A DNA stretch of 64,000 nucleotides from Sphagnum compactum. Lineage: Eukaryota; Bryophyta; Sphagnopsida; Sphagnales. Shown here piece after piece: positions 22,291 through 33,050 of this stretch (position 1 is its first letter; every line of letters starts with the position of its first letter). The position numbers were made by a program, and so were the translations under genes. The stretch spans positions 24,238,875 to 24,302,874 of the forward strand of contig OZ234495.1 of assembly GCA_965153455.1 (NCBI GenBank), in the 5' to 3' direction. The notes beneath the pieces are model-generated. The model was not told the DNA's origin. It saw only the letters and a list, made by a program, of their open reading frames with translations, and did not search any database.

Positions 22291-23448
22291 ACAAATTGCA
22301 AGACTACAGGAGTTTTTCATAAACTACAGGATTGGATCACATGAACATGTGGATAAACTGCTGCCGCCGCCATGGGTCGTCGTCCTCCTCCTCTTCCATC
22401 ATCTTCTTCTTCCGAGATGAAAAACTTGGATGACGAGATGGATGACGGGACGGATGGATGGAAAGGATGACCACCCAAGGATATTATATAAGTAGACATA
22501 ACCGGTTGGTAATAGGCCCGTGCCTCACACTCCCATTGGCTGTGACTACCGGAGTTAAAGCCATGACCCATGAGTGCCCTCCTGGTACCCGATTGGCCCA
22601 CCTCATAACCTTTTCTCCGCACTCCGCCGGTGCTTGCGATTGGCTTGTCATTGTAACTCGTGACGACCAACAAACCTCGAAAACACAAGCAATTGGCGTC
22701 GGTCAGTTTGTAACCAAGTGTGCGCCCAACACTAGTAGCAACTGGTTGTGTTCCGTAACTAGCTCAAGAAGCCCAGTTATTTCATATAATCTCACCACTC
22801 ATGTGGCTCAATCATATGCAGTAAACCTGGCGGTTCTCACCGGTTACCTAGTCCATAACCGGTCGGTCGTTGAGGCGCGCCCATGGTTCAATACGGGCAC
22901 CTCATGGACACAGGGTATAACTCGTAACCCTTGTGTGCTGTGTTCCCTAATTGGCTCAGGTGATAACTAGGGCTGCCCGGTTGTTGCTTTTTGGCTGAGT
23001 TGATCATCCTCCCCCCCCCCCAAAAGGGTTTAAAATTGAGACTTGCCGGTTATCAATTTTGTTGTCAAAGTAATACCCTTGATTATCAATTTCGCTGGTT
23101 ATTTTTTGAGGTTCTCCAAGACATGGTCAAGAATTGCTGGTTTTATTGTTGATTATATATCATTTTCTCTATTAATAATTTAAATTATTTTTTAAAAATA
23201 ATTTCAATTTTTTTTTATGTGTTTCTATTTTCTATCATAAACATGCTTAGTGTTTTTAGGATTGATAACCTACCTAGATGATAACTAGGTCATCTACTCA
23301 TAGGTCATTAAAATTTGAAAATTCAATACATGCACTCTCATCATCGATGAGGAGACAAGGTTATTTAGCAATCTTTTAAAAATCAATATTTGGCTCGTAT
23401 GTTGTAAATACTCGCGCCTAGACCTGACCAATTACCCAAGTCAGAACT
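22291..23448. other. Mixed-composition DNA with GATAACC/ACCGGTT family words
   Basis: The segment begins with GC-rich, trinucleotide-rich DNA (22360-22450). A 170-codon plus-strand frame at 22458-22970 carries no family motif and shows scattered repeats of GATAACC, ATAACCGG and ACCGGTT-like words, so I treat it as non-coding. A C run lies near 23010. TTGATAACCTACCTAGATGATAA (split by variable bases) at about 23255 is closely matched near 32190. Confidence 0.4.
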
Positions 23449-23637
23449 CAATAACCGACCAGCATTGGTGATAACCTTGTCTCCACGTCAATGAGAGCGC
23501 ATGCATGTTGCATGGGAGCATGTGTGCACAAGTGCCATTGTCAATAACCGACCAACATTGGTGATAACCTTGTCTCCACGTCGATGAGAGCGCATGCATG
23601 CATGTTGCATGGGAGCATGTGTGCACAAGTGCCATCA
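23449..23637 (+). repeat. Tandem duplication, unit about 93-96 bp, two copies
   Basis: Copy 1 is 23449-23541 and copy 2 is 23542-23637. Both contain CAATAACCGACCA.CATTGG, GATAACCTTGTCTCCACGTC, ATGAGAGCGCATGCATG and TTGCATGGGAGCATGTGTGC. Copy 2 has one extra CATG. The copies are almost identical, so the duplication is recent. Confidence 0.93.
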
Positions 23638-25745
23638 TCACCATGCCAACTTGATTTCATGCATGCAAACACACCATATTGGCCAAGGATTCTCTACTAC
23701 GCCCAATGAGATGCACTTGATGCCCCCTCAACAATTGTTTTTGTCCGACCTAACCAACTTGAGCTATGGGGTTATCAAACATAGTCTCACCGCATTCACA
23801 ACTTCACTACATTTGCTAACCTAGTAGCTCTTGCCAATTACCTAGTCCATTCTCTCTTATTGTCATTGGGTCCCCATTCATGCCAAGGCCTTTTTAAATA
23901 TTTGGTCGAGTTGGTGCTTATTATGCAAGGCCAAGCAAGCCTAATAAGGTTTGCTTGTCACCTTCTCATCATAATAGGGTTTAGCGAGATCATTAGCTTA
24001 CAAATTTTTATTTTTATTTTTAAATGCTAAAATTTGAAAATTAGTACAATTTATGATTATGGAAAATTATGAATAACTCACCCTTGAATACTTGTTAATA
24101 GCAGGCCATTTTCTCAATTAACCGGCCATCACTATAGTAGACCCATTTATTTTCATTTTTGAAATATCATTACAATATTTTGTGTCAAAAAGAGGGGTTG
24201 GGGGGGGGTTTGACAAGTCTATAACTTTCAAAATTATACCATTCATGATGCAACTTATCATTTGAATCGGAGCAGACAATGTGGTGGAAGAAAAGGATAG
24301 GCTTGTGGAAAAAAAAAAACCTTTTTCAATTGTGCTTTAGGAGAGAGTTGCATGGGTCATTCATGAATGTGCGATATGAATTAATATACTAATTTTGAGT
24401 GTATTCGATTAACACGAAAAATTACCAAATAACATTGAAGTGCTACCTTTGCTTTTCATTAGAGTATTCTAAGAGAGCCACACAATGACCCAACAATACA
24501 AATAATGAGTTTTTAAAATTTTGCGCACCGTGTTTGGACATTGAAAGTTTCACACTTGGAGCATGGTGTTGCGTGGCCTAAAGACGATGGGGTTTGTGAA
24601 AGGGGAAGAACAAGGTTCCACAAACCTCATCCTCTTTAGATCCAAACCCCGTTCTCAGAATCAATAGCTTCATGCTCTGGCTCCAAATTTTTCAAAAAGC
24701 GGTTTAAGAGGTGCATTTTTTCAAATACAAAAATCCCTACATATTTCCCAACCGTGACAGTTATAGAGGGGTCGCAATAGGCACACCTTGGGGTGTTCCT
24801 AAGCTTTATCTTTACATTCTAGTCGACCCTCAGTGTGTTAGTTGGCGCAAGTGGGACTCTATAAGAGATACAATTTTTCAAACAAATCTTTTCAAGTCTT
24901 TAAAACATACGATTCTCCAAAAGATATAAAAACTCAATCATGAAAGAAAAATTTAAAATTAATAATTTTTAATTAATTTTCAATGACAAAAATCATTTCA
25001 AATTCAATGACTTTTGCACCGTTGGTTTGAAAATTGATAAAAATAACAAATGTGTACTCTACTTTTGTTGAGGGCTTTTCAATAGTACAAAAAGCACAAC
25101 AAGGGAGTCCCATGGTTTAAAGTGCGATCACAAAACAAAACAAACACATACCATAATAATATGTATATAGATTCCCATTCATGCATACAAAACCTTCCCC
25201 ACCCCCCCCCCCCCCCCCCCCCAAACTCCCTTTAACCGTATGTCGCGATCATTGATAGCCTGACTTTCGTCAAGTTGAGAAATTGAAGCAACTAAGAAGA
25301 TCTAGGATCGGAGAGGTTTCATCAAATTCATGAAATAGTCAAAATCGGAATGGAAGATTCTCATCTTCAACATGATGAAGCGGACAAGAACGGTTACAAC
25401 CCCGAAATTTAGTTGTGATACGTCATTGTGACTGAAGCCTGTGGACAATCTTCTGTATTATCTTGGGGGCAGGGGAGAGAGAGAGAGAGAGAGAGAGGTG
25501 GGGTGAGATAGAAGAAAGCTTCGCATGATCTTTTTGATGTCCGCCGTACATAATAGACTCTCAATCAAACAAATTGCTTCAGTGATTTTATCTTGCTCTG
25601 ATTGCCCCCCCAAAAAAAAGAAAAATAAAAAAGATGCAATTTCAAATATGCCGAACAAACAAGCAAACCCCATCGTCACATCGTAGATTCTAAATGTCCA
25701 AAATGCATTTGGGGGGGGGGAGGAGAACAAAAACAAGGAGTGTGT
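23638..25745. other. Intergenic DNA with simple repeats
   Basis: No gene was recognised. A C run of 21 lies at 25202-25222 and a GA dinucleotide repeat at about 25477-25498. Shorter G runs occur near 24195-24209 and 25711-25720. The remaining sequence is AT-rich with no conserved motif. Confidence 0.5.
25202..25222 (+). repeat. Poly-C run (21 C)
   Basis: Twenty-one consecutive cytosines follow ACCTTCCCCA. This is the mirror of the poly-G run at 6.1 kb. The length is likely variable or uncertain. Confidence 0.95.
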
Positions 25746-26043
25746 CCTTGCCATTTACATTAAAAAGTAGGTATCTTCAGGCAAAAGAAGAATTATGAAA
25801 ACTCAAATATTTCACTATGCAAAAATAAGATCTTCAAAAAATCCTCTGAAAGAAACCAAAATCCTTCAAGATATTATAACTCTATAACTAAGCTCAAGTT
25901 TCAACACAAGCCAAAATACCATCTTTCAAAAATCCTCATTTAAAATTAAACCTATTACCTAGTAGGGGCCAAAATCCCTTAAGCTACTGTACTCTATAAT
26001 GAATCTAAACACCATATCCTTGCCTCGGTAGCCAAGGCCAATA
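25746..26043 (+). repeat. Inverted repeat, left arm (partner 30168-30429)
   Basis: This arm reads CCTTGCCATTTACATTAAAA, then GGCAAAAGAAGAATTATGAAAA, TTTCACTATG, GGGGCCAAAATCCCTTAA, TACTCTATAATGAATCT and CCTTGCCT. The same order appears on the opposite strand from 30429 down to 30168. The arms are about 300 and 260 bp and enclose 4.1 kb. No target duplication flanks the outer ends. Confidence 0.85.
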
Positions 26044-27272
26044 AACCCTAAACCAACACTTGTATCTTCTTCCCCTTCTTGAGTGAGAGCTTTTTGTGGC
26101 CATATTTCACTCACCCAGGGACATGTTAAAACTTTGGACTCAGATACTCTTTGGTTTAATATTTGTCATGGTTAGACCAAACTAAAAGAAATTTGAGGTT
26201 TTTTATATAGTTTTTACTATGGTTTGTACATGTTGTTGATTCACCCAAGGCTGTTTACCACATTCAACATACCATGGTAAGTTTATCCCCGTTCCAGTGA
26301 TTTATTCATTTTTTTGACAAGTCTTTGCCATTTTGTGAAAAATATTTTGAAAATAATGTGTTTTACCAAAATTTCCCTGTTTTTTTAATTTAAAAAAATC
26401 GCCAAAAATCACCACAATTTCCTGCAATATGAAAGGGTGCCTAAAATTTTCTACTTTCATATTTGGAATATCACGAAATTTGACTAAATATTATCCAACT
26501 GATTGCCACTTGAGCAACCTCACAAAATTGAAAAAAGAAAAATCATTACCCCTCACCATTGATAGCATAAAGCGAGAGACTATTTAAATGGCAGCATACA
26601 GGTGAATCATTATGGCTGACCAATCAGAAATAACCATTTCCTTTTGAAGGCTCTTTGAGGGCATCGGGAAGTGTATGATGGGCATCTTTTTGGGCCCAAA
26701 GTTCAAACCGAGTTTTGCACTGTTTGGATGCTGTATACTTCATCCAAAATATACCGTACATGGTCATGTTACTGCTAATGGTGCTGAGGCTGGAGATGCT
26801 CTTCGAATTCGCCTCACTTTTGACAAAAATTCCCCAAAGGTTGTTTGGATTTGTATCAAAACTCATGGGCTCCCAAAAGTGTCATCCGTGGTTGGGTATA
26901 TAAGATATGACTTCTTTGGTTGTTATGTACGTGGATGGGTTCAAATTTCAGTGGTTTCAACACGGTGCACAATAACCAACACACACAATGGCAACATCCA
27001 GTGTGCCTTTTGAAGCAAAGAACATGAGCGCATTAGACTTATCGGTAAAGTAACGCTCTCTTGGCCCTGTCTTTCGGCCTCTTTTCACCCCCTATCCTCT
27101 CTTTAAGTGGTATCCGCAAAGTAAAGACATTTTAATAAATCTGAGTATGAAATGCTTATACTCAGCATTTAATGCACAAGGGTCGAGACTAGTTATAGTA
27201 GTTGTACAGTTTTAGGAGCAGTTTGAATATATATGTAGCTGCAGCGGAGGCGCTCAGGAAAAAGGAAAGACA

Positions 27273-27322
27273 GGATGAAACTCAGTTTACCACGAAAATC
27301 GATGGTTTTCTGAGTTTCATCC
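27273..27322 (+). repeat. Hairpin with perfect 13-bp stem
   Basis: GGATGAAACTCAG (27273-27285) is the exact reverse complement of CTGAGTTTCATCC (27310-27322), with a 24-nt loop. It could be a small foldback or a transcribed stem. Nothing links it to a gene. Confidence 0.85.
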
Positions 27323-28092
27323 CCTGGCGAATGCAAATGTACTTTTTTGTAGGTTTGTTTTAATTTCACCCTGTGTATGACAAAACTTAGGCTTCTGGTG
27401 CTGTGTTTTGCTCACTTTACGGACAACTCTATTACCTTCAAGAGTTGCACTTCTGACCAAAATTTTAGAAAAAGAAGATGAGAGTTGTCTTGCATTCTCC
27501 CAAGAGAAAACCATCATTGCTAAATCCACCTTTTTCAGAAGAGAGAGAGAGAGAGAGGCTCAAATCTTCCCTCATGGTTCCCACTTTTAAATAAGGACAA
27601 TAATTGTTTCCTTCCTTATGAACCCTTGGTAGTGGGTTCATGGAGCAAGCTTACCATTAACACAAAAAGATGCAATAATACTTTTGACATGAGGGACAAA
27701 ATGGTTTGAAAAATTGTCATTCCTGATGTCCTAGAGGATGGAACCATTCCCTCCTCACCACCACTCACCCCCTTCCCCCCCCCACCAACCCTCTCACCCT
27801 CACAAGCCAAGCAAAAGAAGCTTTTGAAGCATTCCATACCACAGATTGTAATATCTGGAAAACATGTCTATAAAAGTACACCCATTTCATGCATTTTCAA
27901 CATGCGTAAGTTGTAAAAGAATTCAAAACAATTTAATTGTTACTCTTGTAACCAATTTTATTATTTTTATTTATTTTTTCAATTTTGGTTGTAACATCAT
28001 TAACAAGCACCCAAACAGGGATTAGCAATAAATGGTAAACTCTTCCTAGAACCACTTTCCCCCAAAAAAATTCACAACATTCTGAAATTTCA

Positions 28093-28112
28093 CAATCTGA
28101 AATTTCAGATTG
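28093..28112 (+). repeat. Perfect 20-bp palindrome
   Basis: CAATCTGAAATTTCAGATTG reads the same on both strands. With one bulge the pairing extends outward through TTCACA/TGTGAA. Confidence 0.9.
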
Positions 28113-28823
28113 TTGTGAAACGACGTGAAAAAAAAAAAAAAACATACACACACACATCACATGGCATGTAACTACTTCCAAAATCCCAAACCTTGGAAGA
28201 GTGAGGAAGTGATAATTCTGAGTCGAAAACCATGCCTCAATTATGGTTGAAAAAGGCATAAAAAACTAGCTTGGGATGCGCCTCCGACATTCAATCTTGC
28301 TAATGAGCTAAGAAGATAATAAGCTAATGAGGTGTAAGATGTCACACACCATGCAAAAAAAAAAATGTTCTTTTCTATCTATCTATCGAGATGTATGTAT
28401 TAGAAAACTTTTTTCTTGTTTGTTATTGCTTGTGCTCCTTCTCCAATGGAATTATGTGTACTATTAGTACTGTTATTACGATTCTTCTTGTTTTGCTTTT
28501 GCTCTCAAACCCGAGAAGACCAGGCTCTTTTTGCCTGTGATACATAAGAGTTGATAAGATTGCCCAAATGTTTTGTCAAAACCCTCTTTTTCTGGTTTGG
28601 ACAAAAGCTCTGGTGAGGGCATCCTTGTTTTTAGTGTGGATGAGTCACTCACTAGGATGAGGAGAATTCCCAGAGTTCAAATCATAAGGTAGTCAGTCAA
28701 GGATCCTGGCCATTTTGCTTTGGGTAATGGGAAGTAGTCAGAATAGCCAGAGGATTACAACCATGGGTTCCGTATCATGGTGTATCAATGACCAAAATGA
28801 AAGGCAATGCCAAGCAATCAATC

Positions 28824-29134
28824 CCTTGTTGGGATGTTTGGATTATGCCCATGTATGTTGGCCATTCATGAGGATCCCTTGAGGTGTTGGGTTAAACCCA
28901 ATTGGCCAACCACGATTCCTTAGGGTGTTTGGCTTATACCCATCTTGGCAAATCATGATCCCTTGGGGTGTTGGGTTAAACCCATTTGGCCACCTTGATT
29001 CCTTGGGGTGTTTGGGTTGTACCCATCTTGGCGAATCATGAACCTTGGGGTGTTGCGTTATACATCCCATTTTAGCCAGTCAAGATTCCTTGTGGTGTTG
29101 GGATATACATGCCATTTTAGCCAATCAAGATCTT
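28824..29134 (+). repeat. Minisatellite of 42-46 bp units, alternating dimer
   Basis: About seven units start near 28824, 28876, 28918, 28960, 29001, 29042 and 29088. Each contains CCTTG.GGTGTTTGG or CCTTGGGGTGTTGGGTTA and a CCCAT.TTGGCCA or CCCATCTTGGCAAATCATGA half. From 28876 to 29041 two unit types alternate, giving an 84-bp higher-order dimer. The last two units are a third type with TTTTAGCCA.TCAAGAT. The minus-strand open frame here is a by-product of the repeat. Confidence 0.9.
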
Positions 29135-30167
29135 GAATCAAAGGCCATATAACAAAATCTTAAAGTTCAAGAGCCTCCAAAGGCCAATCAAAACTAGTGG
29201 GGATTTTTCGCAGCTCCCATTATTCTTCATGTACACTACACTTCCGTATTTTGAAGGAAGGGGTGCATTGTTTTTCACCATTACGTGTTAGGAAGAGTGC
29301 ATTATTGCTCCAATACTACTTGGAGCATCACTAGACTCCCACCTTTCCTACCCTTTTGAACTGCGGTTATTGAGCGCAAATTAGGCCCCCCCCATCCCCA
29401 TAATCATTGTTCATACAAACACTCCTTCCAATATGGGATACCTTGAAAAGTGTTTCAACCCCATCAGCTTTTGCTCTCATCAGCTTGTAAGCGAGGGGGC
29501 ATAAACCCAAAATCCTAAAGCCTTACTTTTCATGTGAGGTCAGTCTTTCTTGACAATTTTTGGCATTTGCATTCTCAAAAAGCTCACAAGTTTTGTCACA
29601 TTTTGCAATTTGTGCAGCCCCAATGAGAGAGAGAGAGAGAGATAGGGTTAGTTAGATGATAACCCCACAAAAGCCAAGCCAAATGGTGTTTGCATGTGAC
29701 AATTGACAATGAAAGCATTCTTCCCTCTTCCTCCCCCTCCCCTTTTTCCCTGAGTGCAACTTTTGGGTAGGTTCAAGGGAGGAGGAAAGAAAGAAGATGA
29801 AGAAGAAGACAATGCATGCACTTCACATGTGTAATATTCAACAATTTTTTGTCATCCCCTCTACAGCTCCAAAAAACCAAGGCGGCGCCGCTTAAGTACT
29901 TTTGGTTAAATAAAATGTTCCTTGTTCCTTCCTTCCTTCCTTCTACTCGGACTGACTGGCTTAGTCGCCAACAAGTGTGCTTTCTTAGCTACTTATCTAC
30001 CCTTAAACCCTAAAACCAGCTGGCCAAAGTGGCTCAAGATGTGTCTTTAAAAGACCTGCCTTGCACAATTTCTTATTGACCTAAATCTACTAGATGCTAA
30101 AAGGAATGTACTAGTACAGGAGCCCAAAGAAGGAACCTACCTACCCATCTGCTTCACTCTTCTTTGT
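29135..30167. other. Intergenic DNA, no gene seen
   Basis: No gene was recognised. There is a GA repeat at about 29630-29642 and a CTTC/TTCC repeat near 29928-29945. Short runs of C occur at about 29387. Confidence 0.45.
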
Positions 30168-30429
30168 TGGCCTTGCCTACCAAGGCAAATGATATTGTGC
30201 TCAGATTCATTATAGAGTACAGTAGGTTAAGGGATTTTGGCCCCTAGGTCTAGTGTTATACGAGAATTTTTGAAAGATTATATTTTGGCTTGTGTTCAAA
30301 CTTGACATTAAGGATTTTGGTTTCTTTTACAAGCTTTTTTGAACATTATATTTTGGCATGGTGAAATATTCGAGTTTTTTCATAATTCTTCTTTTGCCTT
30401 GAGATACTATTTTAATGTAAATGGCAAGG
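30168..30429 (-). repeat. Inverted repeat, right arm (partner 25746-26043)
   Basis: On the minus strand this reads CCTTGCCATTTACATTAAAA at its outer end and matches the left arm in order through CACCATGCCAAAATATAA and AAAATCCCTTAACCTACTGT. The arms are imperfect (substitutions and small indels), so the pair is not recent. Confidence 0.85.
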
Positions 30430-30796
30430 CCACAGTGTGACACAACACATCTTGTTAGTACAGTTATGATAAATTTTCCAGTGGCCCACTCAAAGAGTGA
30501 GCTCCAACCGTATACCCTAGTGGCCTAGGGTCAGTTTCCACATTGAGAAAACAAAAAAAAATCAAAAAATTATTATTTTTAATTATTCATTTATTAAATA
30601 TTTCCATGCTTTACTATGATATTTTCATACCAGTTATGAAATTATTTAGAGTGTAACCTATCATAAAATTATGATGATTTTCAACATGTCGACTTCATAT
30701 TTCCCCAAATTTTGTTTCACTATTTTGAAGATTATTTAATGACAAAACTGACCTTAGGGTAAGGGTAGTTCCCTCTCATACGGCCATAGTGAACCA

Positions 30797-31153
30797 GCAC
30801 TCACCAGTGCACCATCCATTGGATGCCTGTTATTACTCAGTTGTGGATGAACCTCAACAGACTTAATTAATATTTGGTTTCACCTTGGTAACCAATTCTG
30901 TACGAAATAGGTCTCATTTATAAGTAGATAGGTAAGAAAATAGGTAACTACCAGTAGGCAAGTAGATGGTTTATACATAGGTAAAGGGGTTTTTCTTACT
31001 ACCTACCTACTAACTAACAACCTGCTTGTGGGTTGTTAGCAGGTAGGTAGGGAAAAAAAAGGCAACTGAGCTAACTAACCACCATGGTTAACTTAGGGAA
31101 CTGGAACCCAACAGAAAACTGTTTCCTGACCACTTACCATTCATCCTTGGTGC
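30797..31153 (-). mobile_element. Dispersed repeat, copy 2 (inverted copy of 13731-14602)
   Basis: The reverse complement matches the repeat at 13.7-14.6 kb in order, without the MITE found in that copy. It is therefore an empty-site reference for the 13876-14400 insertion. It also contains short GGTA/TAGG runs near 30930 and 31000-31050. Confidence 0.8.
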
Positions 31154-31201
31154 ACTGACTGGTGCGTGCTGGTTAGTTACCGTATACCATCATGGTACAT
31201 T

Positions 31202-31375
31202 GGCAGCTTCGGCACAAATTATGTAATACTTTTAGAAATGCTGAAATTTTCAAATTTTATTTTTCTGAAAGAACAGTTTAATTGTGAAGGAAATGAAGAA
31301 GGTTGTGAAGAATAATCAGGAATTTTTTTTTTAAAAATAAATTTAATTATTTGGTAGACATGTGCCGAAGCTGCC
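31202..31375. mobile_element. Small MITE-like element with perfect 15-bp TIRs
   Basis: GGCAGCTTCGGCACA (31202-31216) and TGTGCCGAAGCTGCC (31361-31375) are exact reverse complements enclosing 144 bp of AT-rich DNA. No coding capacity. A convincing target duplication was not found, so the superfamily is open. Confidence 0.7.
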
Positions 31376-31808
31376 CCTGCACTATGGCTTACCCTAATGT
31401 CAGTTTGGTCATTAAATAATCCTTTAAATGTTCAAATAATTTTTTGTGAAAATTTGAAGTTGAGGTATCGAAAACCTTCATAATTATTTGCAAACTATAG
31501 TATTATGACGAATATCTTCATTACTAATATGACAATATCATAGCAGATTATTTAAAATAACGGGAAAAAAATCAAATTTTAAATAAGAACTGAAAAATAA
31601 ATAATTACTCATTTTGTCAATGTGGAAGATGACATTATGATACAGTAGCATGAAAATGGATTTGAACTTTGGACATGTACATGTATATTTGATACAGTGG
31701 ATTCCACAAAGCCCAGTATATCATCAAAAGAACTGCTTCCGATAGATTGTCTGATCATAATGATTGGTCCAGGTGGTAGCATTTCAATTGTCTCTCACCT
31801 TACACTAT

Positions 31809-31922
31809 CCAATTCTTCATGTTTATGGGTGAGGTTTGGAAAATAACTAACACTCTATGTTGTCCAATTTTTCATGTTTATGGGTGAGGCTTGGAAAATA
31901 TGTAACTAACACTCTATGTTGG
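31809..31922 (+). repeat. Tandem duplication of about 55-59 bp
   Basis: Two adjacent copies (31809-31863 and 31864-31922) share CCAATT.TTCATGTTTATGG, GTGAGG.TTGGAAAATA and ACTAACACTCTATGTTG. The second has a few extra bases. Confidence 0.9.
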
Positions 31923-33050
31923 ATGTGATGAACCAAATAGGTGTGAGTGGACTTGCTCTAAGCAAGTACAATGATGGATTTGAATGAGGTTAAGTTGGGA
32001 ACACTCTGAGATGATAAACCCTATTTGATGGTCACAGCTTATGAATATCAATATCAAGAAATTGGGTGTCAGGAAGGTTATCAAATAACCACTTAATCAG
32101 CATCAGTTAACCTGTCAGTTATACACTAGATATAGGTTTTTTTTCTTTTCACATTACATTTTTTATAAATTATTAATATTTAAATATTGATAACCTGCTT
32201 AGATGATAAATCAAGTCATCCATGTAAGTCATAAGATTTTGAAATTTCAATACTGGGCAGTTATCAATTTTAAATGGATATCAAATAATCAAGAAATGAT
32301 CCAGCCCATATACAAAAGTTTTAGAAAAGATGATCCAATACCAGTACCATTGTTGGTATGAATTCTCTTTGAAGATCCAATACATATATTACTAGTACAA
32401 GCTGGTATGTTCAAAAGTTGATTGTAACTTCACTTGTGTGCAGTTTAAGTTGCACAGTTCTACACTGGTATCAACCCTTTGTATCTATATCTATCTATCC
32501 ACACTATTATTGCTTGAACTATTTCTTGTACTAGGGTTTAGGGTTTACTAGTGTCAGGTTGTGCAAGGTTTGGAGGGCCTCTGACCTCTCAGGCCAGCAT
32601 ATTTCTGGTTGCAGGATTTCCACCCCCGTCTCCCCACTCCCTCTCTCTCTTCTAGGATTTCTAAGATTCTCACTGTGGCTGTGCCATTGTAGTCTCTAGA
32701 TTTTGTCCTCCAAATAGGTACCCAGTTTGCAGAGTTCAACATGATGCAGGTATTTTTGCATCAAATTTTTAGTGCATGGGCCACTTCCAAAGGCCACCCT
32801 AAACCCACAACACAAAAGGCTGGAGAGGTAAAAGCCATATCAGTGAAGCAAAGATTTTTAGTGTTGGGCAGGTATTGGAAACTGCATCAAACCCACCCCT
32901 CCACTCCAGTTCTGGTCCTCAATTTCTCATAACCATGGTTCTCAAAAAAGTTGAAGAACCAGTTCTGTTACGAAACCGCGGTTCTCGAAAATCAAAGAAC
33001 CAGTCAGATTGTGCTTCTTTACAAAACTGGTCTGTTCTTTTCCAGCATGA
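31923..33050. other. Intergenic DNA with a GATAACC-family stretch
   Basis: Between 32060 and 32300 the sequence resembles 23030-23320 (GATAACCTGCTTAGATGATAA, TTTTGAAA.TTCAATAC, GTTATCAATTTT). A telomere-type AGGGTTTAGGGTTTA word lies at 32533-32547. Near 32935-33030 are GGTTCT/AAAGAACC words like those at 20.4 kb. No gene was seen. Confidence 0.4.

Larger units (their letters stand above)
26044..28823. other. Interior between the inverted arms, no gene recognised
   Basis: This segment contains a 112-codon plus-strand frame (26675-27013) without a known motif, two strong hairpins (27273-27322, 28093-28112), GA repeats near 27541-27556 and a C run near 27775. No transposase signature was found, so the arms cannot be assigned to a specific transposon. 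Confidence 0.4.
30530..31635. mobile_element. Long imperfect inverted-repeat (foldback) element
   Basis: The left arm 30530-30775 and right arm 31382-31635 are inverted copies about 250 bp long. From the outer end both read GTCA..TTCCACATTGA, then AT-rich DNA, GCT.TGATATT.TCATA, and at the inner end GATTATTTAATGAC.AAACTGAC and TTAGGGTAAG. The roughly 600-bp centre holds the dispersed repeat copy 30797-31153 and a smaller inverted-repeat element at 31202-31375. There is no coding sequence and the outer target duplication is unclear. Confidence 0.75.

Noticed and set aside
22458-22970. 170-codon plus-strand open frame
   Set aside because: No family motif, and it overlaps a minus-strand frame. 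Its sequence is scattered with GATAACC/ACCGGTT words of a dispersed repeat, so coding is unlikely.
23449-23637. CRISPR-like direct repeats
   Set aside because: Two adjacent identical units without spacers in a eukaryotic context. It is an ordinary tandem duplication.
26675-27013. 112-codon plus-strand frame as a transposase for the inverted-arm unit
   Set aside because: No DDE or zinc-finger motif could be seen and other frames overlap it, so I did not assign a function.
28843-29070. Minus-strand frame with Pro/Trp repeats
   Set aside because: By-product of the 42-46-bp minisatellite.
30530-31635. A microRNA precursor
   Set aside because: The arms are about 250 bp, imperfect and separated by 600 bp of other repeats, which suits a foldback transposon better than a miRNA hairpin.
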